This document shows positions 8,850-16,980 of a DNA stretch of 64,000 nucleotides, one piece after another; position 1 is the first letter of the stretch, and every line of letters starts with the position of its first letter. The notes beneath the pieces are model-generated. The model was not told where the DNA came from. It saw only the letters and a list, made by a program, of their open reading frames with translations, and did no database searches. Where the stretch lies: contig NZ_OX336253.1 of the NCBI RefSeq assembly GCF_946902045.1, positions 1,984,001 through 2,048,000 on the forward strand, read 5' to 3'. A program made the translations under genes and the position numbers. This DNA is from Neisseria sp. Marseille-Q5346 (GTDB lineage Bacteria > Pseudomonadota > Gammaproteobacteria > Burkholderiales > Neisseriaceae).

Positions 8850-9587
8850 ATGAATAATTGTTTAAAATCAGGCCTGTTGGCTGCTGTTTTATTCAGTATG
8901 CCCGTTGCCGCCTTTGCCCAGCAACATACCGTTTATTTCAATCAAAACGGTAAACTGACGGCGACCATGCCTTCGGTTGCTTATGTCCGCCAATACAAGA
9001 TTGAGGCAGGCAAGGCGCAGGTGCAGGATTTTTACTATCCATCGATGAAAAAATATTCTGATCCTTATGAAGTACCTGCCGGTCAGATTAAGGTTTTTGT
9101 GCCGGCGTTGGATAATGGTACGCTGACCCTGTGGCATTTCAACGGTCAGAAAAAGATGGTCGGCAGCTATCGCAACGGCAAACCGCATGGCGAATGGGTC
9201 AACTGGTATCCAAACGGCAAAAAATCTGCGGTAATGCCTTATCAAAATGGCCTGAGTGAAGGCGTGGGTTCCCGCTATTACCGAAATGGTGTGAAAGAAA
9301 GCGAAATCCAGTTTAAGCACGATAAAGCCAATGGCCATTGGAAACAATGGTATTCAGACGGCAGCCCGAAAACCGAAATGATGATGAGCAATGACAAACC
9401 GACGGAGATTATCAGTTGGGATGAAAATGGCCGCATCGTGTCTGAATTGAGTATTCACAACGGTAAACGCAGCGGCATTATTTTGGATTGGTATGATGAT
9501 GGTGCGAAGAAATCCGAGCTGGTTTATAAAGACGACCAGTTGGTGAAAAAAACTTTTTGGGATACGGACGGATACGTTCTCGAATAA
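8850..9587 (+). CDS. Secreted MORN/YwqK-like repeat protein
   Basis: A 245-residue protein with a signal peptide (MNNCLKSGLLAAVLFSMPVAAFA) and repeated MORN-like units of the YwqK type: G-x-x-K-M-V-G-S-Y-R-N-G-K-P-H-G-E-W, then W-Y-P-N-G-K-K, Y-Y-R-N-G-V-K-E-S, W-Y-S-D-G-S-P and W-Y-D-D-G-A-K-K. The frame extends 41 codons upstream, but those residues are not leader-like, so the ATG at 8850 is chosen. Such proteins are often labelled YwqK-family antitoxin components; no toxin partner is visible, so that role is not supported. Likely periplasmic or surface-exposed. Confidence 0.7.
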   Translation: MNNCLKSGLLAAVLFSMPVAAFAQQHTVYFNQNGKLTATMPSVAYVRQYKIEAGKAQVQDFYYPSMKKYSDPYEVPAGQIKVFVPALDNGTLTLWHFNGQKKMVGSYRNGKPHGEWVNWYPNGKKSAVMPYQNGLSEGVGSRYYRNGVKESEIQFKHDKANGHWKQWYSDGSPKTEMMMSNDKPTEIISWDENGRIVSELSIHNGKRSGIILDWYDDGAKKSELVYKDDQLVKKTFWDTDGYVLE

Positions 9588-9597
9588 TTTTGATAAT

Positions 9598-9635
9598 AAA
9601 AAACCGCAGGCTCTGAACAGCTTGCGGTTTTTTTA
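9598..9635. terminator. Convergent terminator between the YwqK-like gene and apt
   Basis: An A/T-flanked hairpin with arms AAAACCGCA / TGCGGTTTT and a run of T on one side and A on the other. It ends exactly where apt ends, so it can work for both converging genes. Confidence 0.75.
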
Positions 9636-10196
9636 TTACATACAGCCTTTGTTTTGGCATAGGGTAAATAACGGCGCGCCGCTTTCACGGATTTTTTTGC
9701 CGCCGTCCAAGTCGGTAAATTCCAAAATGGCAGCCGCTTCGATTACTTCGCCGCCCAGTTTGCGGATCAGCTCGACACCTGCCAGCATTGTGCCGCCAGT
9801 TGCTACTAAATCATCTACCAACAAAACGCGTGCGCCCGGCTTGATGGCATCGGTATGGATTTCTACTGTTGCTTCGCCATATTCCAAAGCGTAACTTTGA
9901 GAAACCGTATCAAACGGCAGTTTGCCTTTTTTGCGGATGGGGACAAAGCCGACATTCAGCTGATAGGCTAAGGCCGCACCAATGATGAAGCCGCGCGCAT
10001 CCAAGCCTGCTACGACATCAACTTTTTGCCCCATATAGCGGTAAACCAGTAAATCGACCAGCAGGCGGAAATATTCTGCGCTTTGCAAAACGGGAGTAAT
10101 GTCATGAAACAAAATCCCTTTTTGCGGCCAGTTTTCAATTTTACGGATTTTGTCCGCTAAAGCTTCTACGCCCATTACTTCAGGATGAATCAACAT
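9636..10196 (-). CDS. apt: Adenine phosphoribosyltransferase
   Basis: A 186-residue purine-salvage enzyme making AMP from adenine and PRPP. The PRPP-binding motif [13 protein letters not shown] is at residues 124-136, and the APT signatures [15 protein letters not shown] and [15 protein letters not shown] are present. Length is near the family norm of about 180. The first methionine ([16 protein letters not shown]) is kept; a second at residue 8 is possible. It is transcribed towards the YwqK-like gene and divergently from gmk, another purine-nucleotide enzyme. Confidence 0.95.
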   Translation of the reverse strand: MLIHPEVMGVEALADKIRKIENWPQKGILFHDITPVLQSAEYFRLLVDLLVYRYMGQKVDVVAGLDARGFIIGAALAYQLNVGFVPIRKKGKLPFDTVSQSYALEYGEATVEIHTDAIKPGARVLLVDDLVATGGTMLAGVELIRKLGGEVIEAAAILEFTDLDGGKKIRESGAPLFTLCQNKGCM

Positions 10197-10325
10197 CTCG
10201 ACATTCCGAAATCAAAAAGTTTTTAACACGATATTGTAGCGGTCATATGCGGACTTGCCAAATTAATCGATACAATAGCCAAATTTTGCAACATGCCGTC
10301 TGAAATTCCGAGAAACATTGTGTTG

Positions 10326-10334
10326 TGTTATAAT
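10326..10334 (+). promoter_or_regulatory. gmk extended -10
   Basis: TGTTATAAT, the same extended -10 form seen before prmB, 30 bp upstream of the gmk ATG. No convincing -35 box. Confidence 0.6.
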
Positions 10335-10364
10335 TTACAGATACATACCATCGGCTGAACCACC

Positions 10365-10982
10365 ATGCAAAATCATAAAAAAGGCAATATTTACATCATT
10401 TCTGCCGCTTCCGGCACAGGTAAAACGACCTTGGTGTCACGCCTGTTGAAAAATCATGACGACATCCGTGTTTCTATTTCTCATACCACGCGCCAGCCGC
10501 GAGAGGGTGAGGCACATGGTGTGCATTACCACTTTGTTCCCAAAGAAGAATTTGAATCGCTGATTGAGCAAAGAGCATTTTTGGAACACGCCAATGTGTT
10601 CGGCAATTATTACGGCACCAGCATTGCCGGCGTGAATTCGCTGAGTGAAGAGGGCTATGACGTAATTTTGGAAATTGATGTGCAAGGTGCGGCGCAAGTG
10701 CGTAAATCGTTGCCTGAAGCCAGCAGCATTTTCATCCTGCCGCCTTCCTTTGAAGTTTTGGCGCAACGTTTGATCGGCCGTGGTACAGACAGCGAAGAAG
10801 TTATTCAAACACGTCTTTCAAAAGCCCGACATGAGATTGAGCAATCCGTTTTGTTCGATTACGTTGTCGTGAATGACGATTTGGATCGTGCCGAAGCCGA
10901 TTTGTTCCACATTATTAAAGCAGGCCGTCTGAAAAAATCCGCCCAGCAGGGATTTATCTCAAACCTGTTGGAAAATTCGTAA
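10365..10982 (+). CDS. gmk: Guanylate kinase
   Basis: A 205-residue enzyme converting GMP to GDP with ATP. The P-loop GTGKTT is at residues 17-22, followed by the GMP-binding segment SISHTTRQPREGEAHGVHYHFV and the EFLEHANVFGNYYGTS-like region. The length is typical. An in-frame uptake sequence near the 3' end encodes GRLK. It is followed by rpoZ (52-nt gap) and spoT; gmk-rpoZ-spoT is the same order as in enterobacteria and links GMP kinase with (p)ppGpp metabolism. Confidence 0.97.
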   Translation: MQNHKKGNIYIISAASGTGKTTLVSRLLKNHDDIRVSISHTTRQPREGEAHGVHYHFVPKEEFESLIEQRAFLEHANVFGNYYGTSIAGVNSLSEEGYDVILEIDVQGAAQVRKSLPEASSIFILPPSFEVLAQRLIGRGTDSEEVIQTRLSKARHEIEQSVLFDYVVVNDDLDRAEADLFHIIKAGRLKKSAQQGFISNLLENS

Positions 10983-11034
10983 AAAACAGCGAAAATAACC
11001 GTTTATTTGAAACATAGAAAGAAAGCAAGCAAAC

Positions 11035-11241
11035 ATGGCCCGTATTACTACTGAAGACTGCACAGGTAAAATCCCTAACCACTTCGACCTTACCCTCGTT
11101 GCCGCCCGTCGCGCACGCCAGCTCGAAAACGGCAATACGCCTTTGGTTGACGACATCCGCAACAACAAACCAACCGTAACCGCCCTGCGCGAAATCGCTG
11201 CCGGACAAATCGGAACCGAGCTGCTGACCCGCAATAAATAA
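11035..11241 (+). CDS. rpoZ: RNA polymerase omega subunit
   Basis: A 68-residue omega subunit starting MARITTEDC, with the conserved core [16 protein letters not shown] and the [16 protein letters not shown] segment. Omega helps assemble the beta-prime subunit and forms part of a ppGpp-binding site on RNA polymerase. The RBS is weak (AAAGAAAG). It lies between gmk and spoT in a conserved stringent-response cluster. Confidence 0.95.
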   Translation: MARITTEDCTGKIPNHFDLTLVAARRARQLENGNTPLVDDIRNNKPTVTALREIAAGQIGTELLTRNK

Positions 11242-11345
11242 ACCAACCGGCAAACCGATAAAACCGCCGCGCGGACTGTATCGGTGCGATATCACAACCG
11301 ATACAGTCTGACGGCTTAAAAATAGCCATAAAAGGCCGTCTGAAA

Positions 11346-13502
11346 ATGCCAGCCCCACTGCCTACCGCCCCCTATGACCCGTTGACAGCAGAAGCGCGCG
11401 AGCTTCTGTTTCGCACCGCATCCTATCTCAATACCAACGAGCAGGCCGAGCTTGAAAGAGCCGTTGCCTACGCTTTCCACGCCCATGACGGACAAACCCG
11501 TAAAAGCGGCGAACCCTACATCACCCATCCTCTTGCCGTTGCCACGCAGCTTGCAATTTGGCACATGGATGTTCAAGGACTCTGCGCGGGTGTTATGCAT
11601 GATGTATTGGAAGATACGGGTGTAACCAAAGTCGAAATGGCGGCAGAATTCGGCGATACTATTGCTGAAATGGTAGATGGCCTCTCCAAGCTGGAAAAAC
11701 TCAAATTTGAAGATCATGCCGAGCACCAGGCGGAAAGTTTCCGCAAACTTATCCTCGCCATGACTAAAGATGTGCGCGTCATCGTCGTCAAACTTGCCGA
11801 CCGATTGCACAATATGCGTACCCTTGGCTCTATGCGTCCGGAAAAACGCCGTCGCATCGCCAAAGAAACCCTCGAAATTTATGCTCAAATCGCCAACCGC
11901 ATTGGCCTGAACAATGCGTATCAAGAGCTTCAAGACTTATCGTTCCAAAACCTCCACCCAAGACGCTACGAAACCCTGAAAAAAGCCATGGACAATAGCC
12001 GCAAAAATCGCCGCGATGTTGTCGGCAAAGTGTTGCGTGCATTCAGTCAGCGTTTGGTCGGTGTCAATATTGAAGCCAAAATCAAAGGCCGCGAGAAAAA
12101 CTTATACAGCATCCATCAAAAAATGCTGGCTAAAAAGCTACGTTTTGCCGAAGTAATGGATATCTACGGCTTTCGGGTCATTGTAAACAATATTCCTGCC
12201 TGTTATGCCGCGTTGGGTGCATTGCATAATTTATACCACCCCAAGCCCGGCCGTTTTAAAGACTATATCGCCATTCCGAAAAGCAACGGCTACCAAAGCC
12301 TGCACACGACTTTGGTCGGTCCTTACGGTTTGCCGATCGAAGTGCAAATCCGTACGCGTGAAATGGACGCTGTGGCAGAGGGCGGTATTGCTGGCCATTG
12401 GATTTACAAATCCGGTGAAAATACTCCAGACCAAGCCGTCCTCCATATGAACCGATGGATGAAAAATATTCTTGACCTGCAAGCCAGCAGCTCAGATGCC
12501 ATCGAGTTTCTGGAGCATGTCAAAGTCGATTTGTTCCCCAACGAAGTCTATATCGTTACCCCAAAAGGCGATATCCTTACCTTGCCTAAAGGTGCGACGC
12601 CGATTGACTTTGCCTATGCCGTGCACACCAACATCGGCCATAAAACCGTTGCCGCGCGCATTAATAATGTCATGATGCCGTTGCGTACCAAGCTGAAAAC
12701 CGGTGATACGGTCGAAATCATTACTTCCGAACATGCCAAGCCCAATGTGGCATGGTTGAATTTTGCCGTTTCCAGCCGTGCGCGCAGTGCCATCCGCCAA
12801 TACATTAAAAATCTGAATCGTCACGATGCCGTTGTTTTGGGTGAGAACCTGCTGCAAAAAGCTTTATCCAGCCTGTTGCCTAAAGACATCCTGCTTTCAG
12901 ACGACCTCAAAGAAAAATACCTTGCCGATTTGAATACCAAACAAACCTCGTTTGAAGAGGTCCTCTACAATGTCGGTATGGGGCATACTTTGCCGGTACA
13001 CGTTGCCATGCACATTGCCGAGTTGGCGGGCCAACATTTTGGCAGTACAGTCAAACTCAGCCCGATCAAAGTCAACGATCAAGAAACCGGCCGGATTCAT
13101 TTTGCCGAGTGTTGCCATCCGATCCCTGGCGATCCGATTCGCGCCTTATTGGTCAAAGACAAGGGCATGATTATCCACCGTGATACCTGCCAAACTTTGG
13201 TTAAAGCCGATCCGGAAGAGCAGTTGGATGCCGGTTGGGACAGTATGCGCAATCAAACGTACCGCACCATCCTCAACGTCAAATCCGAAGATGCGCATGG
13301 TTTGTTGGCTTCAATGGCGCAAGCGATTTCCAATTCCGGTGCGGATATCGAATCTGTCGATACGCCAACCAAAGCGCAAGCAGGAACGGAAGGTTTTGTA
13401 GAATTTAAATTCACAATTAAAGTCAAAGACTTGGATCAGGTTAATCAGATTATTCATGCAATGCATGCCAATCCGAATATCCGCAAAGTGATTCGAGGAT
13501 GA
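11346..13502 (+). CDS. spoT: Bifunctional (p)ppGpp synthase/hydrolase SpoT
   Basis: A 718-residue RelA/SpoT-family protein. The N-terminal HD hydrolase domain has H61 and the H85-D86 pair in MHDVLEDTG, so hydrolysis should be active; the synthetase domain follows (about residues 240-350, with YQSLHTT), then a TGS domain (about 400-460, VYIVTPKGDILTLPKGATPIDFAYAVH) and a C-terminal ACT domain. The ATG comes directly after an uptake sequence, AAAGGCCGTCTGAAA-ATG, so the only Shine-Dalgarno-like bases are the AAGG of that element. It is last in gmk-rpoZ-spoT, with a paired terminator after it. Confidence 0.95.
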   Translation: MPAPLPTAPYDPLTAEARELLFRTASYLNTNEQAELERAVAYAFHAHDGQTRKSGEPYITHPLAVATQLAIWHMDVQGLCAGVMHDVLEDTGVTKVEMAAEFGDTIAEMVDGLSKLEKLKFEDHAEHQAESFRKLILAMTKDVRVIVVKLADRLHNMRTLGSMRPEKRRRIAKETLEIYAQIANRIGLNNAYQELQDLSFQNLHPRRYETLKKAMDNSRKNRRDVVGKVLRAFSQRLVGVNIEAKIKGREKNLYSIHQKMLAKKLRFAEVMDIYGFRVIVNNIPACYAALGALHNLYHPKPGRFKDYIAIPKSNGYQSLHTTLVGPYGLPIEVQIRTREMDAVAEGGIAGHWIYKSGENTPDQAVLHMNRWMKNILDLQASSSDAIEFLEHVKVDLFPNEVYIVTPKGDILTLPKGATPIDFAYAVHTNIGHKTVAARINNVMMPLRTKLKTGDTVEIITSEHAKPNVAWLNFAVSSRARSAIRQYIKNLNRHDAVVLGENLLQKALSSLLPKDILLSDDLKEKYLADLNTKQTSFEEVLYNVGMGHTLPVHVAMHIAELAGQHFGSTVKLSPIKVNDQETGRIHFAECCHPIPGDPIRALLVKDKGMIIHRDTCQTLVKADPEEQLDAGWDSMRNQTYRTILNVKSEDAHGLLASMAQAISNSGADIESVDTPTKAQAGTEGFVEFKFTIKVKDLDQVNQIIHAMHANPNIRKVIRG

Positions 13503-13515
13503 TCTCGTTATAAGC

Positions 13516-13549
13516 AAAGGCCGTCTGAAAGTGTTTTCAGACGGCCTTT
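13516..13549. terminator. Paired uptake-sequence terminator after spoT
   Basis: AAAGGCCGTCTGAAA / TTTCAGACGGCCTTT with a 4-nt gap, followed by TTGATG; 14 nt after the spoT stop. Confidence 0.8.
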
Positions 13550-13621
13550 TTGATGTTTACAAATAAAAGCTGTTGGCTTCTTTTTAAGAGGGTTTATGGC
13601 TTTTTTGTAATTGGATTGGGT

Positions 13622-13783
13622 TTAACTCAACCAAAAACGGAAAACCAAGAAGAAAACCAAGGCCAAAACGCCGGCCCAAACCAGCAACATGAATCCGGCT
13701 ACCGCCTGACCCAAGCGGTAAACAGGATTTTTGCGTTCGTCTTCGAGTAGGGGATTAGGTGTATCGTGCGGTTTGTCGGACAT
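13622..13783 (-). CDS. Small single-pass membrane protein (53 aa)
   Basis: This short frame encodes a polar N-terminus (MSDKPHDTPNPLLEDERKNP) and then one membrane helix (about residues 27-48, VAGFMLLVWAGVLALVFFLV), ending FRFWLS. It lies 75 bp downstream of recX on the same strand, with no terminator between them. No family is recognised; the helix and the polar cytosolic tail suggest an inner-membrane small protein. The rightward frame over the same bases has no recognisable features. Confidence 0.6.
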   Translation of the reverse strand: MSDKPHDTPNPLLEDERKNPVYRLGQAVAGFMLLVWAGVLALVFFLVFRFWLS

Positions 13784-13858
13784 GATGAAGCTCTGATTGA
13801 ATTATTGAATAAAAACGTAAGGGTACGCCGATAGAAGCAAAGATTCAAGTGGGAATGA

Positions 13859-14320
13859 TTATTGATAGAAGTCTTCGTCTTCATTCCACGCCGTTTTTAA
13901 GGCCGTCTGAATGGTATCGGCACCAAAGCCGCGATAAGCAAGGAAACGCGCTTGTTTTTGTTTTTCTTTCAAATCTTGGGCTTCTTGCTTGAATTTTTTA
14001 CGCAAGACGGAAATAGCGGTTTGCAGCTCGTCCTCCCTATCGGGTAGGAACTCCCGACAGTCGTCTGCATCAATGCCTTGTTGTGCCAAGGCTTGCTTGA
14101 GGCGGAGCGTGCCGTAACGGTTGCTTTTGCTGTGAATATAGGCTTCTGCGTAACGTTGGTCGGATTGCCAATTTCGTTCGACGAATTCGTCCAAAACCTT
14201 TTCCAATTCTTCTTCGCTTTCAGCGTGCGGAGCCAGTTTGCGTTTCAAGCCGACACGGCTGACTTCTTGACGGGAAAGAATATCCAAGGCGCGGGCGCGT
14301 AAGGTTTTGGGAGGTTTCAT
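13859..14320 (-). CDS. recX: RecA regulatory protein RecX
   Basis: A 153-residue three-helix-repeat protein. The signatures RALDILSRQEVSRVGLKRKL, LDEFVERNWQSDQRYAEAYIHSK and the C-terminal ARFLAYRGFGADTIQTALK repeat are typical. RecX binds RecA filaments and modulates recombination, which in Neisseria matters for transformation and antigenic variation. It is upstream of the small 53-residue membrane protein gene. The length is typical. Confidence 0.93.
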   Translation of the reverse strand: MKPPKTLRARALDILSRQEVSRVGLKRKLAPHAESEEELEKVLDEFVERNWQSDQRYAEAYIHSKSNRYGTLRLKQALAQQGIDADDCREFLPDREDELQTAISVLRKKFKQEAQDLKEKQKQARFLAYRGFGADTIQTALKTAWNEDEDFYQ

Positions 14321-14361
14321 GGGATATGGAAGAGGAGGGAGTTTAACTACATTGAATTACA

Positions 14362-14408
14362 TTTCAGACGGCCTGATTAGGTGAAAGAACCGAAAAGGCC
14401 GTCTGAAA
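14362..14408. terminator. Uptake-sequence hairpin between recX and gph
   Basis: TTTCAGACGGCCT and AGGCCGTCTGAAA face each other with a 21-nt loop. It lies 11 nt after the gph stop on the gph strand. The order of the arms is reversed relative to most terminators here. Confidence 0.6.
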
Positions 14409-14419
14409 ATAAAGCCGAA

Positions 14420-15151
14420 TTATTCTTCGTCTTTGTTTTTTTGCGGTTGCAGATTTTCGTAGATTTCAGGCAGCGCGCGAATCAACAAATCAGGTTTGGT
14501 CGCTTTGTCTTGGGAGAGCAAGGTCATGTCGCCGTAGCCGAATGTTACGCCGACGCTGAAGCAACCGGCTGCTTTAGCGGCAAGAATGTCATTTTTGGAG
14601 TCGCCCACCATCAGCATATTGGCAACGTCGATGCCCAGAACTTCGGCCGCATGTTGAAGCAGCAATGGGCTGGGTTTTTTCTCAGTAAGGCTGTCGCCGC
14701 CGAGAACCAGGCTGAAATAGTCGTCGAGATTGAGCTGTTTCAGCAGCTCTGCAGCCAGAATTTCGTTTTTATTGGTAATGACAACCAATGGAATCCCCAA
14801 GGACTTGAGCAGGCCGAGACCGGCTTCGGTTTCAGGGTAGGGGCGGGTAAAGTCGCTCAAGTGCTCGCGATAATATTTCATAAAGAACACAAAACCTTTT
14901 TCCCAGATTTCAGGATCGGCTTCTTTTTCACGATCATTGGTAATAACGCGATGAACCAACTTGCTGATGCCGTCGCCGACATAACTTTCAACCGTTTGGG
15001 TGGGCAAAACAGGTAAACCCAAGTGCGCACACATGGCTTGGGCTGCTGCGGCCAAATCGGGAACGGAATCACATAAGGTACCGTCCAAATCAAAGGCAAC
15101 GGCTTGAACGTGTTCTAAAGCAGCAGTGGTCATTGAGTAGCTTTCTGTCAT
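14420..15151 (-). CDS. gph: Phosphoglycolate phosphatase
   Basis: A 243-residue HAD-superfamily hydrolase that dephosphorylates 2-phosphoglycolate. Motif I is FDLDGTLCDSVPDL, motif II VVITNK and motif III/IV MVGDSKNDILAAKAAG, with a helical cap (subfamily IA). The start may be the first Met or the one at residue 7 (MTTAALEHVQ). It is transcribed towards recX. HAD specificity is not certain from sequence, though the DSVPDL and KPSPLLLQHAAEVLG segments fit Gph. Confidence 0.85.
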   Translation of the reverse strand: MTESYSMTTAALEHVQAVAFDLDGTLCDSVPDLAAAAQAMCAHLGLPVLPTQTVESYVGDGISKLVHRVITNDREKEADPEIWEKGFVFFMKYYREHLSDFTRPYPETEAGLGLLKSLGIPLVVITNKNEILAAELLKQLNLDDYFSLVLGGDSLTEKKPSPLLLQHAAEVLGIDVANMLMVGDSKNDILAAKAAGCFSVGVTFGYGDMTLLSQDKATKPDLLIRALPEIYENLQPQKNKDEE

Positions 15152-15554
15152 ATTATTTAAGCGGTTATTTTAACATTGTTTGCCTGATTTGCCGATGTTT
15201 TGCTGATTCTTTAAAGGGATATTTGTTTAAATTGTTAACAATTTTTGCTGGTGTAAGGCTATTAGCCTATTTGGAATATGGAAGGGATTTTGTCAACAAA
15301 AAGGGTGGTTTGGTAGGTATTAAAAAACAAAGGGTTTGTGTACTTTTTTGAATGGTTTGATGAGTATTTATGCTAGGCCGTCTGAAAATTTTTTGGTCGG
15401 CATGCCGATATTTTCAGACGGCCTCAAACTAAATTTATATATAAATGAATGGATTTGCTTTTTATCGACTACATGCTATTACATTTTTTCCTGTTTTTGT
15501 ATATAGTAACAAGTATGGCTCTCGTCTAATCATGTGTATGAAAAGGAAAAATAC
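15152..15554. other. Intergenic region between gph and gdh
   Basis: An AT-rich 400-bp gap with no convincing gene. It holds a 16-bp perfect palindrome (AAATTGTT / AACAATTT) at 15229-15244, an uptake-sequence hairpin at 15375-15424, and the start region of the downstream glutamate dehydrogenase. A short rightward frame over 15133-15351 has no recognisable features. Confidence 0.6.
15375..15424. repeat. Nested uptake-sequence hairpin
   Basis: The outer arms AGGCCGTCTGAAAA / TTTTCAGACGGCCT enclose a second perfect palindrome, TCGGCATGCCGA at 15397-15408. No gene ends directly at it, so it may be a relic terminator or a transcript-level element. Confidence 0.6.
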
Positions 15555-16820
15555 ATGTCCGCATCTGCTGTTAAAGAAACACTGAATCCGTTTGAAATTG
15601 CACAAAAACAAGTAAAAATTGCCTGCGATCGCCTGAATGCCGACCCGGCAGTATTTGAAATCTTGAAAAAGCCGCAACGTGTTTTGGAAGTCAACTTCCC
15701 TGTCAAGCTCGACAACGGTACAGTAGAAAACTTCACCGGCTACCGTTCACAACACAATAATGCCGTCGGCCCTTACAAAGGCGGCGTACGTTTCCATCCT
15801 CATGTGAATATGGACGAGGTTAAAGCCCTGTCTATCTGGATGACCATCAAATGCTGCGTGGCCGGTATTCCTTACGGCGGCGGTAAGGGCGGTATTACTT
15901 TGGATCCGCGTAACTATTCCGAAGCGGAATTGGAACGCATCGCCCGCGCTTATTCCGAAGCCATTTCTCCGCTGATTGGCGAGAAAATCGATATTCCTGC
16001 ACCTGATGTGAACACCAACGGCAAAATCATGTCTTGGATGGTTGATGCCTATGAAAACGTCGTGAAACATTCTGCACCGGGCGTATTCACCGGCAAACCG
16101 GTTGAGTTTGGCGGCTCCTTGGCGCGTACTGAGGCCACTGGTTACGGCGTAAACTTCGCCGCCGTTCAAGCTTTGGAAAAACTGGGCAAAGACGTGAAGG
16201 GTGCCACTTACGCCATTCAAGGTTTCGGTAACGTGGGCTACCACACCGGTTACTATGCACACAAAGCTGGCGCGAAAATCGTTGCCGTATCTACCGTTGA
16301 CGTTGCCATCTACAACGAAAACGGCTTGGATATGGAAGCAATCATCAAAGAATTCCAAGAAAAAGGTTTCATTACCAACGAAGCCGGCTACGGCAAAGAA
16401 ATCAGCAATGCCGAACTTTTGGCTCTGGATGTGGACGTCCTCGCCCCTTGCGCGCTGGAAAACCAACTGACTTCTGAAAATGCTGGTAAAGTCCGCGCGA
16501 AAATCGTGGTTGAAGGCGCAAACGGTCCGACTACTCCTGAAGCAGACGTTATCCTGCGTCAAAACGGCGTATTGGTTGTTCCTGATATTTTGGCAAACTG
16601 CGGCGGCGTGGTTGTATCTTATTTTGAATGGGTACAAAACCTGCAAGGCTACTACTGGGAGTTTGACGAAGTTCAAGAGAAAGAAACCGTTGTCCTACGC
16701 CGTGCGTTCCGCGATATTTGGAACTTGGCTCAAGAATACGATGTCGACCTGCGTACCGCTTCTTACATGATGAGTATCCGTCGTGTTGAAAAAGCAATGA
16801 AACTGCGCGGCTGGTATTAA
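15555..16820 (+). CDS. Glutamate dehydrogenase, NAD-type (Glu/Leu/Phe/Val dehydrogenase family)
   Basis: A 421-residue protein starting MSASAVKETLNPFEIAQKQV behind an AAAAGGAAAA ribosome-binding stretch; an in-frame GTG seven codons upstream is less likely. Substrate-site segments PYKGGVRFHPHVNMDEVKAL and GGGKGGITLDP, the LARTEATGYGV joint and the NAD-binding GFGNVGYHTG are present. The shorter form with this C-terminus resembles the catabolic NAD enzymes, deaminating glutamate to 2-oxoglutarate. A second, NADP-type enzyme lies at 27384-28718. Cofactor assignment is inferred. Confidence 0.9.
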   Translation: MSASAVKETLNPFEIAQKQVKIACDRLNADPAVFEILKKPQRVLEVNFPVKLDNGTVENFTGYRSQHNNAVGPYKGGVRFHPHVNMDEVKALSIWMTIKCCVAGIPYGGGKGGITLDPRNYSEAELERIARAYSEAISPLIGEKIDIPAPDVNTNGKIMSWMVDAYENVVKHSAPGVFTGKPVEFGGSLARTEATGYGVNFAAVQALEKLGKDVKGATYAIQGFGNVGYHTGYYAHKAGAKIVAVSTVDVAIYNENGLDMEAIIKEFQEKGFITNEAGYGKEISNAELLALDVDVLAPCALENQLTSENAGKVRAKIVVEGANGPTTPEADVILRQNGVLVVPDILANCGGVVVSYFEWVQNLQGYYWEFDEVQEKETVVLRRAFRDIWNLAQEYDVDLRTASYMMSIRRVEKAMKLRGWY

Positions 16821-16843
16821 TCGTTTGACCGATAGCTAAAAGT

Positions 16844-16874
16844 AGGCCGTCTGAAACCTGTTTTCAGACGGCCT
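16844..16874. terminator. Paired uptake-sequence terminator after gdh
   Basis: AGGCCGTCTGAAA / TTTCAGACGGCCT around a short loop, 23 nt after the stop. Confidence 0.75.
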
Positions 16875-16940
16875 TAATGTTTTTGATAAGAGCCTTTACA
16901 AATTTTAATCCACCTTGATTCCATTTCAATCAAACTCAGC

Positions 16941-16946
16941 TATAAT
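16941..16946 (+). promoter_or_regulatory. Candidate -10 of the Mip/FkpA gene
   Basis: A perfect TATAAT 34 bp before the ATG. A TTGATT at 16915-16920 is 20 bp upstream, longer than ideal spacing. Confidence 0.5.
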
Positions 16947-16980
16947 CCCCTTTTTTGACCTTTCCGGAAAAGACATAATC

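Noticed and set aside
13550..13750. A rightward 66-codon frame after the spoT terminator
   Set aside because: It starts inside the terminator and lies opposite the small membrane protein, which has a clearer protein pattern.
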